Assembly (NCBI GenBank): GCA_035566895.1
Contig: DATMQA010000091.1
Span: forward strand, 39,576 to 103,575
DNA: 64,000 nucleotides
From: DATMQA01 sp035566895
Lineage (GTDB): Bacteria > Verrucomicrobiota > Verrucomicrobiia > Limisphaerales > UBA8199
Direction: 5' to 3'
In this document: one piece after another, positions 9,401 to 16,088 of the stretch
Layout: every line of letters starts with the position of its first letter
Position numbering within the stretch: the stretch's first letter is position 1
Notes under the pieces: model-generated
The model's database searches: none
Told to the model about the DNA's origin: nothing
What the model saw: the letters and a program-made list of their open reading frames with translations, nothing else
Made by a program: the position numbers and the translations under genes

Positions 9401-11552
9401 CGGCAGCGGCGGAGCAGGAACGGTATTCAAAATGCAAAGCCCATCGCCCTGGAGTTTCGATCCGCCAACGGCGGCGGACGCCTGCTGCGGCACGAATGTA
9501 ACTATCGCCATCCTTTCTACCGTCACCAATACGAGCAACTGCATGCTGGTGATGACGCGGACCTGGCAGGCCGCCGACTGCTGCGGCAACACCTCCGTGT
9601 GCAGCCAGACCCTGGCCGGACCGGACAACACGCTGCCCGTCGTCGCGTTCTTCCCGACCAACATCCTGCTGTGCGCCACCTATGGCTGCGCCGCCATGCC
9701 TGATGCCACCTCACAAGTTATCGCCAGCGCCCCCAGCGGCATCGCTGGCATCTCACAAAGCATTCCGCCGGGCCAAGTCCTCTGCAGCAATACACCCGTC
9801 GTCTTCACGGTCACTAACGCCTGCGGCAACATTGCCTTCCGCGCCGGACTCGCCCTGGTTCAGCCGTGCTGCATTTCGCCCCCGCCGGGCATGGTGCTGT
9901 GGCTGGCATTTGATGAAACCGCAGGCGCGACTTGCCTCAACTCGATGGGCGGCAACAATGGGCTGCGCTACCAAGGCGCGTCCATTGCCACCAGCGCCAA
10001 CGGCCCAGTCCGTGTGGCCGGCGAATTTGCCGGCAACTGCCTTTCCTTCGATGGACAAAATGCCCGCGTCGTGGTATCCAACTACCCGGCCATCAATTTT
10101 GGCGAATCGGATTTCTCGGCGGACGCCTGGTTAAAATGGTCCGGAACAAATGGTTTTCTTGTGCTGGCCGGCAAAGCGCTCTTATCAGCCGGCCCCGACA
10201 ATGCCGGGTTCGCTTGGTACCTGTCCGATGGCCACCCAGGTTTGCGGTTGATTACCAGCTACCTTTCTGACTACGGCTCTTCAGCCACACTCACACCCAA
10301 CCGCTGGACGCATCTGGTGGTGACCGTCCACCGGCTCGCCGACACGGCCGGGCAAATCGCCTTTTACCTCGACGGCGTTTTGACCGACACCCTGCCCACT
10401 GCGCAGGCAGGCACGATAAGCACTCCCCCAAACACGGCGCTGCTGGTCGGCTCTTCTTTCAGCGGCTCGCTAGACGAGCTGGAATTGTTCTCCCGCGCTC
10501 TGTCTGCCGACGAAGTGGCGAGCCTTTATCAGGCGCAGACCTCGGGAAAATGCCGGTCGTACTGCTCCGTGCCGCGGGCAGCCGCCGTTTGCAGCAATTC
10601 GGTGACGGTCACTGCCCTGGTGTGCAACTACAGCGGGAGGCCGCTGGATTTTCTCGTCGGCTTCCGAACGCTTTCGGTGGTCGAAGCCGGCCTGTCTGAT
10701 TCCATTGATTGGGACCCGCTCCCAGGGTCGCCGCCGCCCTCCTATTTCTCCTACAACCCGGCGGTTGTTCATGTCCTGCCGAATCAGTGCGCGCCTGTGG
10801 CGGTCACCATCACCCGTCCGCCGGCGCTCAGCCAGTTCGTCTTGTTTGGCCCTCAGAAAATCGCCAGCTATGAGATGGCCATACTGGACACGATCTCCGG
10901 TGAGAGGTTCAGCAGCCTGGGGACTTTGCACGATGGTTGGTTCGACTGTCCCGCGCTGGCCGTCAATCCGGGCGTTTGGACCAACATCGCTTACATGACC
11001 AACGTGGTCGCGCACGGCGCATCCCCGAACAACCTCGTATTCACCCTTTCCAACCCCACCAACGTTCCGCTCGTCCTGAACCCTCGATTCGTGGTGTTCG
11101 ACGAGCAGATGTCGCTGGACACAAATTTCGTCAGCTTGAACGGCATGCCACCTGCCATCCCCGCGACCAACCAGATCGCGCTCTCATCCTTCGGATCAGC
11201 CGACGTTGGCGTTACGTTCAACTTCACCACCCCTCAGCCGGCGAAATCTTTTTATTTGGTCTTGCTGGCGGACATCGGTGAAAGAGGGGGATATGTTCCG
11301 ATTGCCTCGATGACGCTCCGCAACGTCGTGCCGCCGACCGTTGGTCCCCTGCTTGACATCGCTTCCAGCAACGGGCAGTCGGTCGTCAGTTGGGACCTGG
11401 TTAACACGGACTTCTTGTTGGAATCTACCTTCGATCTCAGCGGCACGAACTGGATTCCGGCGGCCCTGCCGGTTGTGGAGTTACCTGAAGCGCGCCAGGG
11501 CGCGACATTGCCGGCGACAAACCGCGTTCAGATCTTCCGGCTGCGGCAGTAG
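3441..11552 (+). CDS. Giant secreted protein with three RCC1-type propellers, one GloVer propeller, FN3, DUF5011, HYR and LamG domains
   Basis: The protein has 2703 residues. A hydrophobic signal sequence lies at about residues 54-78 (FLPLARIVALWLVALGAP..SAAQ), so the true start is probably inside the reading frame, for example TTG at 3600; no clear ribosome-binding site decides it. Three modules of about 1.3 kb follow (residues 80-515, 516-943, 1101-1536). Each is an FN3-like domain (ATLNGxVNPNG..TAWFEWG), then the first half of a DUF5011 domain (NPLTxxCxxxFVDPG), then exactly seven RCC1-like repeats (SLALKxDGTVVxWG), then the second DUF5011 half (PGTYTLTYTxTN). HYR-like domains lie near 946-1020 and 1536-1614, and an intact DUF5011 domain at 1021-1097. 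Seven GloVer repeats (LYGTTxxGG..GTVFK) cover about 1641-2000, inside another HYR-like domain. A LamG/concanavalin-like domain lies at about 2151-2370, and the end is RVQIFRLRQ. It is presumably a surface or secreted binding protein; the ligand is unknown. Confidence 0.88.
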   Translation: MVFRENMEKKIHGPSPKGAIPPPLTATLFQVRCIRLTLRRDNGSTGAISAHTNLRAFLPLARIVALWLVALGAPRSAAQPPFVATQAATQIAGATATLNGAVNPNGTDTTAWFEWGTTPGYGHSTTPIDAGSGTSPVAWNSIISGLTPGVAYHCRAMASSGAGMDKGIDVVFEAPAVTLNGANPLTNCQAPLVDPGITATGSPLAISVDYFEVLALKADGSVAGWSGSIYQGPIAVPAGLDGVTAIAAGPLFGLALKADGTVLGWGDDTYGEADVPPGLNNVVAIAAGTANALALKSDGTIAAWGDNTYGETTVPAGLNNVKAIAAGDGYGLALKADGTVLGWGWSGTYAPRIPTGLNNVAAIAAGFSHSLALKNDGTVVAWGGNAYGETQVPSGLTDVIAIAAGYEVSLALKRDGTVVGWGDTTVPSGLNNVAAIATGDSLSLALKTDGTMVSWNHYGEAISVPSLNTLTDNLAVSGAVNTSAPGTYTLTYTVTNGIGGTGTATRTVIVESPVLPSVTTQPPMTVAGTTAALNGTVNPNGFARTAWFEWGIPLDYQHSTPVTDMGSGGAVVSLSAGVGGLTPGVLYHYRTVATTCAGLVKGQEKLLETPLISLIGGNPMTVECHTPFFDQVVVSDPPLAIAAGGLSSLALKSDGTAEGWGGLTAPAGLNNVVAIAAGYWHSLALKADGTVVAWGDNTDGATSIPASLNNVVAVAGGDGFSLALKSDGTVVGWGSFGQGANIPAGLNNVAAIAAGYAHSLALKNDGTVVAWGLDWDGQTDVPPGLTDVVAIAAGFYDSLALKRDGTVVGWGNSFNPDWHVPAGLNNVVALADGGSSDLALKSDGTVVGWGDNGKGQTSIPAGLNGVVAIAAGFYHSLALKNDGTVVSWGEQTSVPADLSALAGALTTSGTVNPDVLGTYTLNYTATNFPGGSSSATRTVLVVHALPPVFHAANNKTIECGTAWTFDPPTAVDTCNSAGLPVAIVGTVTNRTCPQVITRTWQATDTAGNSATTNQTVTIVDTTPPVITLLGDNPLTHQLGTPFIDPGATAWDICAGDLTSTVEPYKDVDPNTAGTYFHIYEVSDPCGNVSFKQRTVRVAIIPPSVTTQPAAPVAGTTATLNGIVNPNGRPTTAWFEWGPAMPSANTTPPIALGNGTAPVSISAALSGLTPGALYLCRAVATNGTVPVNGSARLLTLPAILRNGPDPLTNECHATFVDPGATVVTLPVAIDARFANSLALRSDGSVAAWGYGNSGATDIPAGLGSVTAIAAGSYFSLALKTDGTVVGWGSVPTIPAGLNSVVAIAAGDSHGLALKSDNTVVALGGDSYYGTQKVPTGLNNVNAISAGYNFSLALKANGTIAAWGDDQYGETDVPAGLTGVVAISAGFFHSLALKNDGTVIAWGYNYDGRTSVPMNLSNVLAVAAGGDHSLALRSDGTVVAWGGNSSGERNVPTALNNVVAIAAGYEFSLALRSDGSVVGWGNNQQSQITIPANLTVLSHNLTVNGTIDANTPGTYALTYTTTNILGGSAIVGRTVVVADTTPPALSCGLNKSVECGAVWDFDPPTATDACSGTNVTITVLSSTTNGNCPKVITRTWQATDASGNQSIPCSQTVTVVDTTPPVLTCSSNKTVQGSGCPGVTTQSAFSLLHSFALTSHDGQNPISGLTQASDGALYGTTEYGGDNGLGTIFKVNPDGSGYAIMHSFSSTGGDGRNPEGGLLLGKDGAIYGTTANGGAGTAGTVFKIAPDGSGYTVLRRFSGADGDAPEAGLLQGNDGFLYGVTVFGGSSFAGTVFRMDADGNNFTVLKNFPGGNEANPEDSTLVQGSDGTLYGTTGPRSGANGVVFKLAPDGSGYAVLKTFAGSDGQEPDAGLLLASDGELYGTTRFGGSYGLGTVFRLGTDGSSFTVLRSFSGADGSGPQAGLAEGCDGALYGTAGGGSAGGGVVFKLNKDGSAFGAVRNFSGSDTSGTGPGGPVVFGSDGALYGAAAGGGSGGAGTVFKMQSPSPWSFDPPTAADACCGTNVTIAILSTVTNTSNCMLVMTRTWQAADCCGNTSVCSQTLAGPDNTLPVVAFFPTNILLCATYGCAAMPDATSQVIASAPSGIAGISQSIPPGQVLCSNTPVVFTVTNACGNIAFRAGLALVQPCCISPPPGMVLWLAFDETAGATCLNSMGGNNGLRYQGASIATSANGPVRVAGEFAGNCLSFDGQNARVVVSNYPAINFGESDFSADAWLKWSGTNGFLVLAGKALLSAGPDNAGFAWYLSDGHPGLRLITSYLSDYGSSATLTPNRWTHLVVTVHRLADTAGQIAFYLDGVLTDTLPTAQAGTISTPPNTALLVGSSFSGSLDELELFSRALSADEVASLYQAQTSGKCRSYCSVPRAAAVCSNSVTVTALVCNYSGRPLDFLVGFRTLSVVEAGLSDSIDWDPLPGSPPPSYFSYNPAVVHVLPNQCAPVAVTITRPPALSQFVLFGPQKIASYEMAILDTISGERFSSLGTLHDGWFDCPALAVNPGVWTNIAYMTNVVAHGASPNNLVFTLSNPTNVPLVLNPRFVVFDEQMSLDTNFVSLNGMPPAIPATNQIALSSFGSADVGVTFNFTTPQPAKSFYLVLLADIGERGGYVPIASMTLRNVVPPTVGPLLDIASSNGQSVVSWDLVNTDFLLESTFDLSGTNWIPAALPVVELPEARQGATLPATNRVQIFRLRQ

Positions 11553-11924
11553 GCGCTGCACGAGTTGGAGCCGGTGAATGCGATCGAAAAAGACGTATGC
11601 TGCGGTGTAAGCCAAGTTCCAAAACCGGACTTACTCGTGTACGCTGAGGCAGTGACGGCGTTCTTCGTTGGGGGGGTATTCTTACCCTCGAGAATCGCGA
11701 TGCGCAAACGACGCAGCACCTCAGCCGGCATGGCATGAAAGGGCCGCCCGGAAATCGCTTGCCCACCCTGTGTCGCCTGGGTTCGCAGCCACGTCAATGT
11801 TGATCCCTTGATTTTATTGGCACACCCATCAACCTGCAACCTTCTGATCCGAAGTCAAAGAACCAGTTCCGGCCCCAATTGGACAATTGAGGAAGCACAC
11901 GGTCCTACCGATGTTTCCTTCACT
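11553..11924. other. Gene-poor gap after the giant protein
   Basis: This stretch of 372 bases separates the giant secreted protein from the truncated recombinase. A minus-strand frame of 103 codons (11528-11839) is open across most of it. It runs into the end of the giant gene and shows no recognisable domain, signal peptide or ribosome-binding site, so it is not called a gene. I see no clear terminator or repeat. Confidence 0.4.
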
Positions 11925-12689
11925 TTATCCTTTTTCAAATCGGGACCGAAAGGGACCGAAAAGGACCCAAAAATTACCGAGCAGTATCAAATGCGCCGGG
12001 CCATCTGACACGTGATGCGTACGTCTATGGTCTGCAGCAAACTTGACGTGCTCTCCGCGCATGTTTGCGCATTCCGCAGTTCCCACTCCAGCCCTGCCCA
12101 TGAATTCAATGAGATCGGCCGCATCTTTAGCGTCCGCGTTGAATTTCTGCGTTCTCACATCGCCCACAATAGCTAAAAACTGCTCCCATGTGAGGGTTGT
12201 TCGAATGGGTTTATCGGCCTTCACTTGTTTGAACTCGTGAGCCGGCGATTCAGCAATCGCCTTATGTTCGAGCGCGATTGCAAACAGGTGTCTCAGGAAC
12301 CGCACGTATTCATTAAAGGACGAGTTCTTTAACCGGCGTCTCTGATCGCTCAACCACAAGTGAAGCTGACCCTTGCTGACACCCCCGACTCGCATTTCAA
12401 GCCCGTGCTTCCATGTCTTCTTGAAAATCTTCAGGATTGATTTCCGTGTTCCCTGTGTGTGCTCGGCCAGCCCTTGAATTGATTGCTCATAAAGGAACAG
12501 AAGCTGACCCAGGGTCATGGCGCTCGTCCTGGAGTCTGTGCTTTTGTGCTTGGCGATCTCCTCTTTGGCCTTTCTGCCGGCAAGTTCCCGATCCGTAGTT
12601 TCAAGGGGAATCCATTTTGTCTTGCCATTTCGCTTAAATACCGCATAGTATTTTTTCCGTTGCCGAATACCGGTAGAGGTGGTCGGCAA
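11925..12689 (-). pseudogene. Tyrosine recombinase (phage-type integrase), C-terminally truncated
   Basis: The reading frame has 254 codons. The N-terminal third is the usual short DNA-binding beta region (RQRKKYYAVFKRNGKTKW..), followed by the SAM-like core-binding domain (about residues 55-160: LGQLLFLYEQSIQG.., SFNEYVRFLRHLFAIALEHKAI). The catalytic domain begins near residue 165 (RTTLTWEQFLAIV) but is legible only to about residue 215 (AGVGTAECANMRGEHV). The box II His-x-x-Arg region and the catalytic tyrosine are absent. The last 40 residues look unrelated to the family and end in a short tandem repeat. A full-length relative has about 350-400 residues. It sits 114 bases from tRNA-Ala and points away from it, which suggests the remains of an integrated element. 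Activity is not expected. Confidence 0.75.
11940..11972. repeat. Short tandem repeat GGGACCGAAA at the recombinase break point
   Basis: Two near-perfect 10-base units (GGGACCGAAA) and a third, partial one lie at the end of the truncated recombinase frame. They form the last codons of that frame and mark where it loses similarity to the family. They may be a scar of the truncation. Confidence 0.6.
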
Positions 12690-12803
12690 CCCTGCGGCAT
12701 TTGCCTAACTTGTAATGCGTTTTCACGCTACCAATGTACAGGTTAGGAGGACAAAGTTTGCTTGCAAGCGTTTTCTATGCAAGTAGCTGGTAGTGAATTG
12801 GTT

Positions 12804-12879
12804 GGGGTCGTAGCTCAGTTGGTAGAGCGTCTCGTTCGCAATGAGAAGGTCAGGGGTTCGACTCCCCTCGGCTCCACCA
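12804..12879 (+). tRNA. tRNA-Ala (anticodon CGC)
   Basis: A complete 76-base cloverleaf can be folded by eye. The acceptor stem GGGGTCG pairs with CGGCTCC and contains the G3-U70 wobble pair that is the alanine identity element. The D-arm is GCTC..GAGC, the anticodon stem TCTCG/TGAGA has loop TTCGCAA giving anticodon CGC (reads GCG codons), and the T-arm is GGGG TTCGACT CCCC. The discriminator A73 and the CCA end are encoded. A truncated recombinase gene lies upstream on the other strand. I saw no second copy of the 3' end nearby that would mark an attachment site. Confidence 0.95.
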
Positions 12880-13136
12880 TCCCCAAGTCAGGTGCAGCCA
12901 CATGGATAGTAAGCTACAGGGCGAGCTGACAGACCTCCAATATTGGTGGGTATTCTCGGTTTCTATCCTTTATCATAATGCCCGGCGTGCACAGGTAAGT
13001 GGAACTTTTCGGTGGAGCGATTGGCCACCTCGGCATGGCGTTCCTGGTTCGGAAGTCACGACCGAGTCAGCCATCGCTCACCTCCGCGGTTCTCTCGCGT
13101 GGGCTTTCGGCTGTTCGACGCGTTCGAAAAGCACCC

Positions 13137-13571
13137 TCAGCCGACCGGTTTCATATGCGTTTGCGGCAGCACCGGGGGCACGTAGCGGCTTTGGGTCGCC
13201 CGCCGTCGCAGTTTCGAGAAGACCAGGAGGTTAAAGAAATGCATGATGCCCAGCACTACCAGCACCAGGCCTACCTTGCTGCTGAGGATTTCCAGGGCGG
13301 TCTGCACGTCGGTGGCCTTTTCCCCGTGTTTCAGCGCCAGCGTCACAAAACCGATGTTGATGAGGTAAAAGCCCACGACCAGCAGGTGATTGACCGAGTC
13401 GGCCAGCGGTTCGTTGCCGAGGAAACTGTCCACCAGGAAAATCCGCCCATTTTTGTGCAGCGTTCGAGCGACCCAGATCGTGAGTGCCATGCTGACCGCC
13501 AAATACGCCAGGTACGTCCATACGGTGACTGGGTTGCCGCCGGTTTCGGCCAGAGCGAGGAACGGTTTCAT
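13137..13571 (-). CDS. Conserved small integral membrane protein, function unknown
   Basis: The protein has 144 residues with three predicted membrane segments: about residues 18-36 (WTYLAYLAVSMALTIWV), 62-80 (HLLVVGFYLINIGFVTLAL) and 98-118 (VGLVLVVLGIMHFFNLLVF). The linker FLVDSFLGNEPLADSVN between the first two looks conserved in a family of uncharacterised membrane proteins found in several phyla. The start is well supported: AAAGGACC lies about 7 bases before the ATG at 13571. A TATAAT box and a 20-base palindrome lie just upstream, suggesting its own regulated promoter. It has no operon partner. No function is proposed. Confidence 0.8.
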   Translation of the reverse strand: MKPFLALAETGGNPVTVWTYLAYLAVSMALTIWVARTLHKNGRIFLVDSFLGNEPLADSVNHLLVVGFYLINIGFVTLALKHGEKATDVQTALEILSSKVGLVLVVLGIMHFFNLLVFSKLRRRATQSRYVPPVLPQTHMKPVG

Positions 13572-13605
13572 AGATGAGGTCCTTTCGGCTTAGATGTTAT
13601 CTGTT

Positions 13606-13625
13606 ATTTCTGTCATTACAGAAAT
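13606..13625. promoter_or_regulatory. Palindromic operator-like site
   Basis: ATTTCTGTCATTACAGAAAT is a perfect inverted repeat with 8-base arms and a 4-base centre. It overlaps the -10 element and the expected transcription start of the membrane-protein gene that begins at 13571 on the minus strand. The symmetry and placement fit the binding site of a dimeric repressor. The regulator is not identifiable here. Confidence 0.5.
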
Positions 13626-13629
13626 TATA
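13624..13629 (-). promoter_or_regulatory. Candidate -10 element of the 13571 membrane-protein gene
   Basis: Read on the minus strand this is TATAAT in an AT-rich pocket (ATGATATATAATTT) of an otherwise GC-rich region, about 53 bases before the start codon. At 17 bases upstream the sequence is TTGCGC, a weak -35. It is called on the -10 match and its context only. Confidence 0.4.
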
Positions 13630-13784
13630 TATCATGTTCTTGCCCGGCGCAAGTAGTTTTGGGGGCCATCGTAATCGGTCACTGCGGCCGAAGGCCTTAC
13701 GCAGCATCTCGGTTTTTTGTGGACACTGCCCGCGATATTGCGGATGATTGGTGGCGTGGTTTGAATCGCAATTGCAGGGGCGCT

Positions 13785-14477
13785 ATGATGAACATCCGTC
13801 TTTCAAAACCGGGCGGCCGGCCGGAAGGGCCGTTCAGCCTCGAGCAGATCAATCAAGACCTGGCGGCGAAGAAATACGCCGATACTGATTACTGGGCCTG
13901 GTATGAGGGGATGACCGAGTGGGTCCCCCTGCACTCAGTCCCCGGAATCATTTCCGGGCGGAGCGCTCCCCAGCCCGCCATGGCCAGGGCGGAGACGGAG
14001 CCCGCGAGGCCTGTCACTGAAGCGGAGCCTTCCCCCCGGCAGCGAGCCGCGGCCGCCCCGGCCGTGCCCGCCACCGCGACGGCCGAGGCTGAAGAACCCC
14101 CCGCGCTGGCGCAACAACTCTCCTCGGGCCTGCCCTTTTCCGCTCTCGAGAGGATTTTTATCTTCACGACCGGTGACGGGCCGACGGCCTCCCGCTCACC
14201 GGTCACAGTGCGAATGCTGGAGGCGACCACCGGCGAGAAGTTGGAACGCATCCGCGAGGACGTTCCACGCGATGCCCTGACCCACTGCAGTTTCCTGGAA
14301 GCGCTCCGGGGCGGGGGTTCGCTTCCGGACGCGGCGTGGCGGGCGATTGCCAACCTCGATCTTGCGCTGGTCCAGCAGGCGCGGGAAGGGGTTTATCGCA
14401 TCTGCATTCGCAGCTATCCCATCGAGACGAACGATTTTGCAGCGCTGGCGCTTTTCTACAATAAGCAGAAGCTCTGA
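13785..14477 (+). CDS. GYF_2-domain protein, function unknown
   Basis: I chose the ATG at 13785 (the first of ATGATG, preceded by AGGGGCGCT) because the domain starts right there. An upstream start at 13659 would only add unrelated residues. Residues 2-55 match the GYF_2/DUF4339 pattern (RLSKPGGRPEGPFSLEQINQ, then YWAWYEGMTEWVPLHSVPGI), a small domain thought to bind proline-rich peptides. A Pro/Ala/Glu-rich linker covers about 60-110. The C-terminal domain (from about residue 115) has repeated FIFTTGDGP and FYNKQKL-type strands that I do not recognise. A small DUF883-like gene follows after 73 bases and may be co-transcribed. Confidence 0.75.
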   Translation: MMNIRLSKPGGRPEGPFSLEQINQDLAAKKYADTDYWAWYEGMTEWVPLHSVPGIISGRSAPQPAMARAETEPARPVTEAEPSPRQRAAAAPAVPATATAEAEEPPALAQQLSSGLPFSALERIFIFTTGDGPTASRSPVTVRMLEATTGEKLERIREDVPRDALTHCSFLEALRGGGSLPDAAWRAIANLDLALVQQAREGVYRICIRSYPIETNDFAALALFYNKQKL

Positions 14478-14550
14478 CTCCATTTGGGTGCAAAACCCCA
14501 TATTCGCGGGGGACCAGGCGGCAGTAGGTTGGGCCGCACAAAGAGACGCT

Positions 14551-14754
14551 ATGGAAACCAGATCAGCGAATGATATCGGAGCATCAACCGAAAAAGTGTT
14601 GCAGGATTTGGAGGCGGTGGTCCAGGAAGGGGAGCAGTTGCTGAGCGCCGGGGCGCGGGATTTGAGCGAGCGAGGCCAGGCGCTGCGGAAGCGGCTGGCC
14701 ACCGCGCTGAAGGTCGCCAAAGAAACTCGTCGCAAATTGCAGGAGCGGACGTGA
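14551..14754 (+). CDS. Small DUF883-like helical protein
   Basis: The protein has 67 residues starting at ATG 14551 and is almost entirely helical: TEKVLQDLEAVVQEGEQLL, then LRKRLATALKVAKETRRKL. This resembles the N-terminal part of the ElaB/YqjD (DUF883) family, which binds ribosomes and the inner membrane in enterobacteria. The C-terminal membrane helix of that family is missing, so the protein would be soluble. It follows the GYF_2 gene on the same strand. The family link is tentative. Confidence 0.6.
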   Translation: METRSANDIGASTEKVLQDLEAVVQEGEQLLSAGARDLSERGQALRKRLATALKVAKETRRKLQERT

Positions 14755-14785
14755 TTGGGGCTTTCTGGAGCTTGGTGTTTGGAAC

Positions 14786-15484
14786 TTATTTCCTCACGTC
14801 GGCCTTCGGTCGCTCTCCAAACAGCGCAGTCCCGATGCGGACGATGGTCGCGCCTTCTTCGATTGCGACCTCAAAATCTCCCGTCATGCCCATGCTTAAT
14901 TGCAGCATCGGCGCGCCCAGGATTTGCTCGCATTGCCCTTTGAGTTCACGAAGCTTTTTGAAAACCGGCCGCACCCGTTCCGCAACCGGCGTCCAGGGCG
15001 GTACTGTCATCAATCCGTGCACCTCCAACCGCGGGAAGGCGTTTAGCCGAGTCAAGTCCACCAGCAATTGCTGCGGTTTATAACCGAACTTGCTGGCCTC
15101 GCCGACGATATTCACCTCCAGCAAAATGGGCATTTTCTTCGCGGCTTGCTCGGCTCGTTTATTTAGTTCTTCGGCCAGGTGCAGGCTATCGACGCTTTGA
15201 ATCATCTCAAAGAGGTCCACCGCTTCCCGGCACTTGTTGCTCTGCAAATGACCAATCATGTGCCAGCGCAAACGGCCCGGGCATAACGGGATCTTGGCCT
15301 TGGCTTCCTGCACTTTGTTTTCAGCGAAGAGCGTCAGGCCGAGCCGGGCCGCCTCGGCGACGGTTTCCGGGGAATGCGTTTTGGACACCGCTAACAGGCT
15401 GACGGATTCCGGCGGTCGGCCCGCCCGCTCGCACGCGGCGGCGATGCGTTGGCGAATCTGTTCCAAGTTGGCAGCCAGGTCCAC
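14786..15484 (-). CDS. yggS: YggS/PROSC-family pyridoxal phosphate homeostasis protein
   Basis: This is a single-domain PLP-binding TIM-barrel protein of the YggS family, which buffers pyridoxal phosphate in the cytoplasm. The PLP lysine is in LLAVSKTHSPETV; the family signatures FAENKVQEAK, WHMIGHLQSNK and LSMGMTGDFEVAIEEGATIVRIGTALFG are all present. The frame can be extended to 15583. I prefer GTG at 15484 because it makes the PLP lysine residue 35, as in E. coli YggS (Lys36), and gives 232 residues; the 33 extra residues upstream look non-homologous. No ribosome-binding site decides between them. The gene is divergent from the EVE-domain gene. Confidence 0.9.
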   Translation of the reverse strand: MDLAANLEQIRQRIAAACERAGRPPESVSLLAVSKTHSPETVAEAARLGLTLFAENKVQEAKAKIPLCPGRLRWHMIGHLQSNKCREAVDLFEMIQSVDSLHLAEELNKRAEQAAKKMPILLEVNIVGEASKFGYKPQQLLVDLTRLNAFPRLEVHGLMTVPPWTPVAERVRPVFKKLRELKGQCEQILGAPMLQLSMGMTGDFEVAIEEGATIVRIGTALFGERPKADVRK

Positions 15485-15633
15485 ACGCGGAGAATAGTTG
15501 GAAATGATCTGGGTGAATAGCGAAAGATAAGCGCCCGCGGATAACAGATTGACGCAGATTACTGAGACGGGTCGGTGCAGCATCTCACGGTTTCGGCGTG
15601 ACTAATCAGCAATTACCAACCACCATCCGCCAC

Positions 15634-16047
15634 ATGCAATATTGGCTCGTCAAGCAGGAGCCCGAAGCTTATTCCTGGGCGAACTTCGTTAAGGAGCGCC
15701 GGGCCGCCTGGACCGGCGTCCGCAATTTCCAGGCGCGCAACCATCTGCGCGCGATGAAGAGCGGCGACCTTGTGTTCTTCTACCACAGCGTTACCGACAA
15801 GCAGGTAGTGGGCATCGCCCGAGTGCAAAAAGAGGCCTATCCCGATCCCACTGCCAATGAGGGCGATTGGTCCTGTGTCGATTTGGTCCCGGTCAAGGCG
15901 CTAAAATGGCCCGTCACCTTGGATATAATCAGGAGTGACAAGGAGCTGAAGCATATGCCGCTCGTAAAACAATCGAGGCTCTCCGTGATGCCCCTGACCC
16001 GGGAGCAATTTGAACGGGTGCTGAAACTGGCGGAGACCACCATTTGA
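15634..16047 (+). CDS. EVE-domain protein
   Basis: The protein has 137 residues from ATG 15634 (MQYWLVKQEPEAYSW). The GTG at 15598 would add 12 unrelated residues. The whole protein is an EVE domain, a PUA-like fold that reads modified bases in DNA or RNA: WTGVRNFQARNHLRAMKSGD, then LVFFYHSV, VVGIARVQKEAYPDPTA and WSCVDLVPV. In bacteria such proteins occur both as stand-alone housekeeping genes and next to restriction systems; no restriction genes are present here. The HAD gene follows after 41 bases. Confidence 0.9.
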   Translation: MQYWLVKQEPEAYSWANFVKERRAAWTGVRNFQARNHLRAMKSGDLVFFYHSVTDKQVVGIARVQKEAYPDPTANEGDWSCVDLVPVKALKWPVTLDIIRSDKELKHMPLVKQSRLSVMPLTREQFERVLKLAETTI

Positions 16048-16088
16048 AACCAGGTTGACCGAGCCTCCTTGCCGCTCGTAAATCCCAA

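Noticed and set aside
11528..11839. Minus-strand frame of 103 codons between the giant gene and the recombinase
   Set aside because: Overlaps the coding end of the giant gene and shows no domain or start signal.
13141..13200. Search for a terminator or second attachment site downstream of tRNA-Ala
   Set aside because: No copy of the tRNA 3' end and no hairpin with a T-run was found between the tRNA and the membrane-protein gene.
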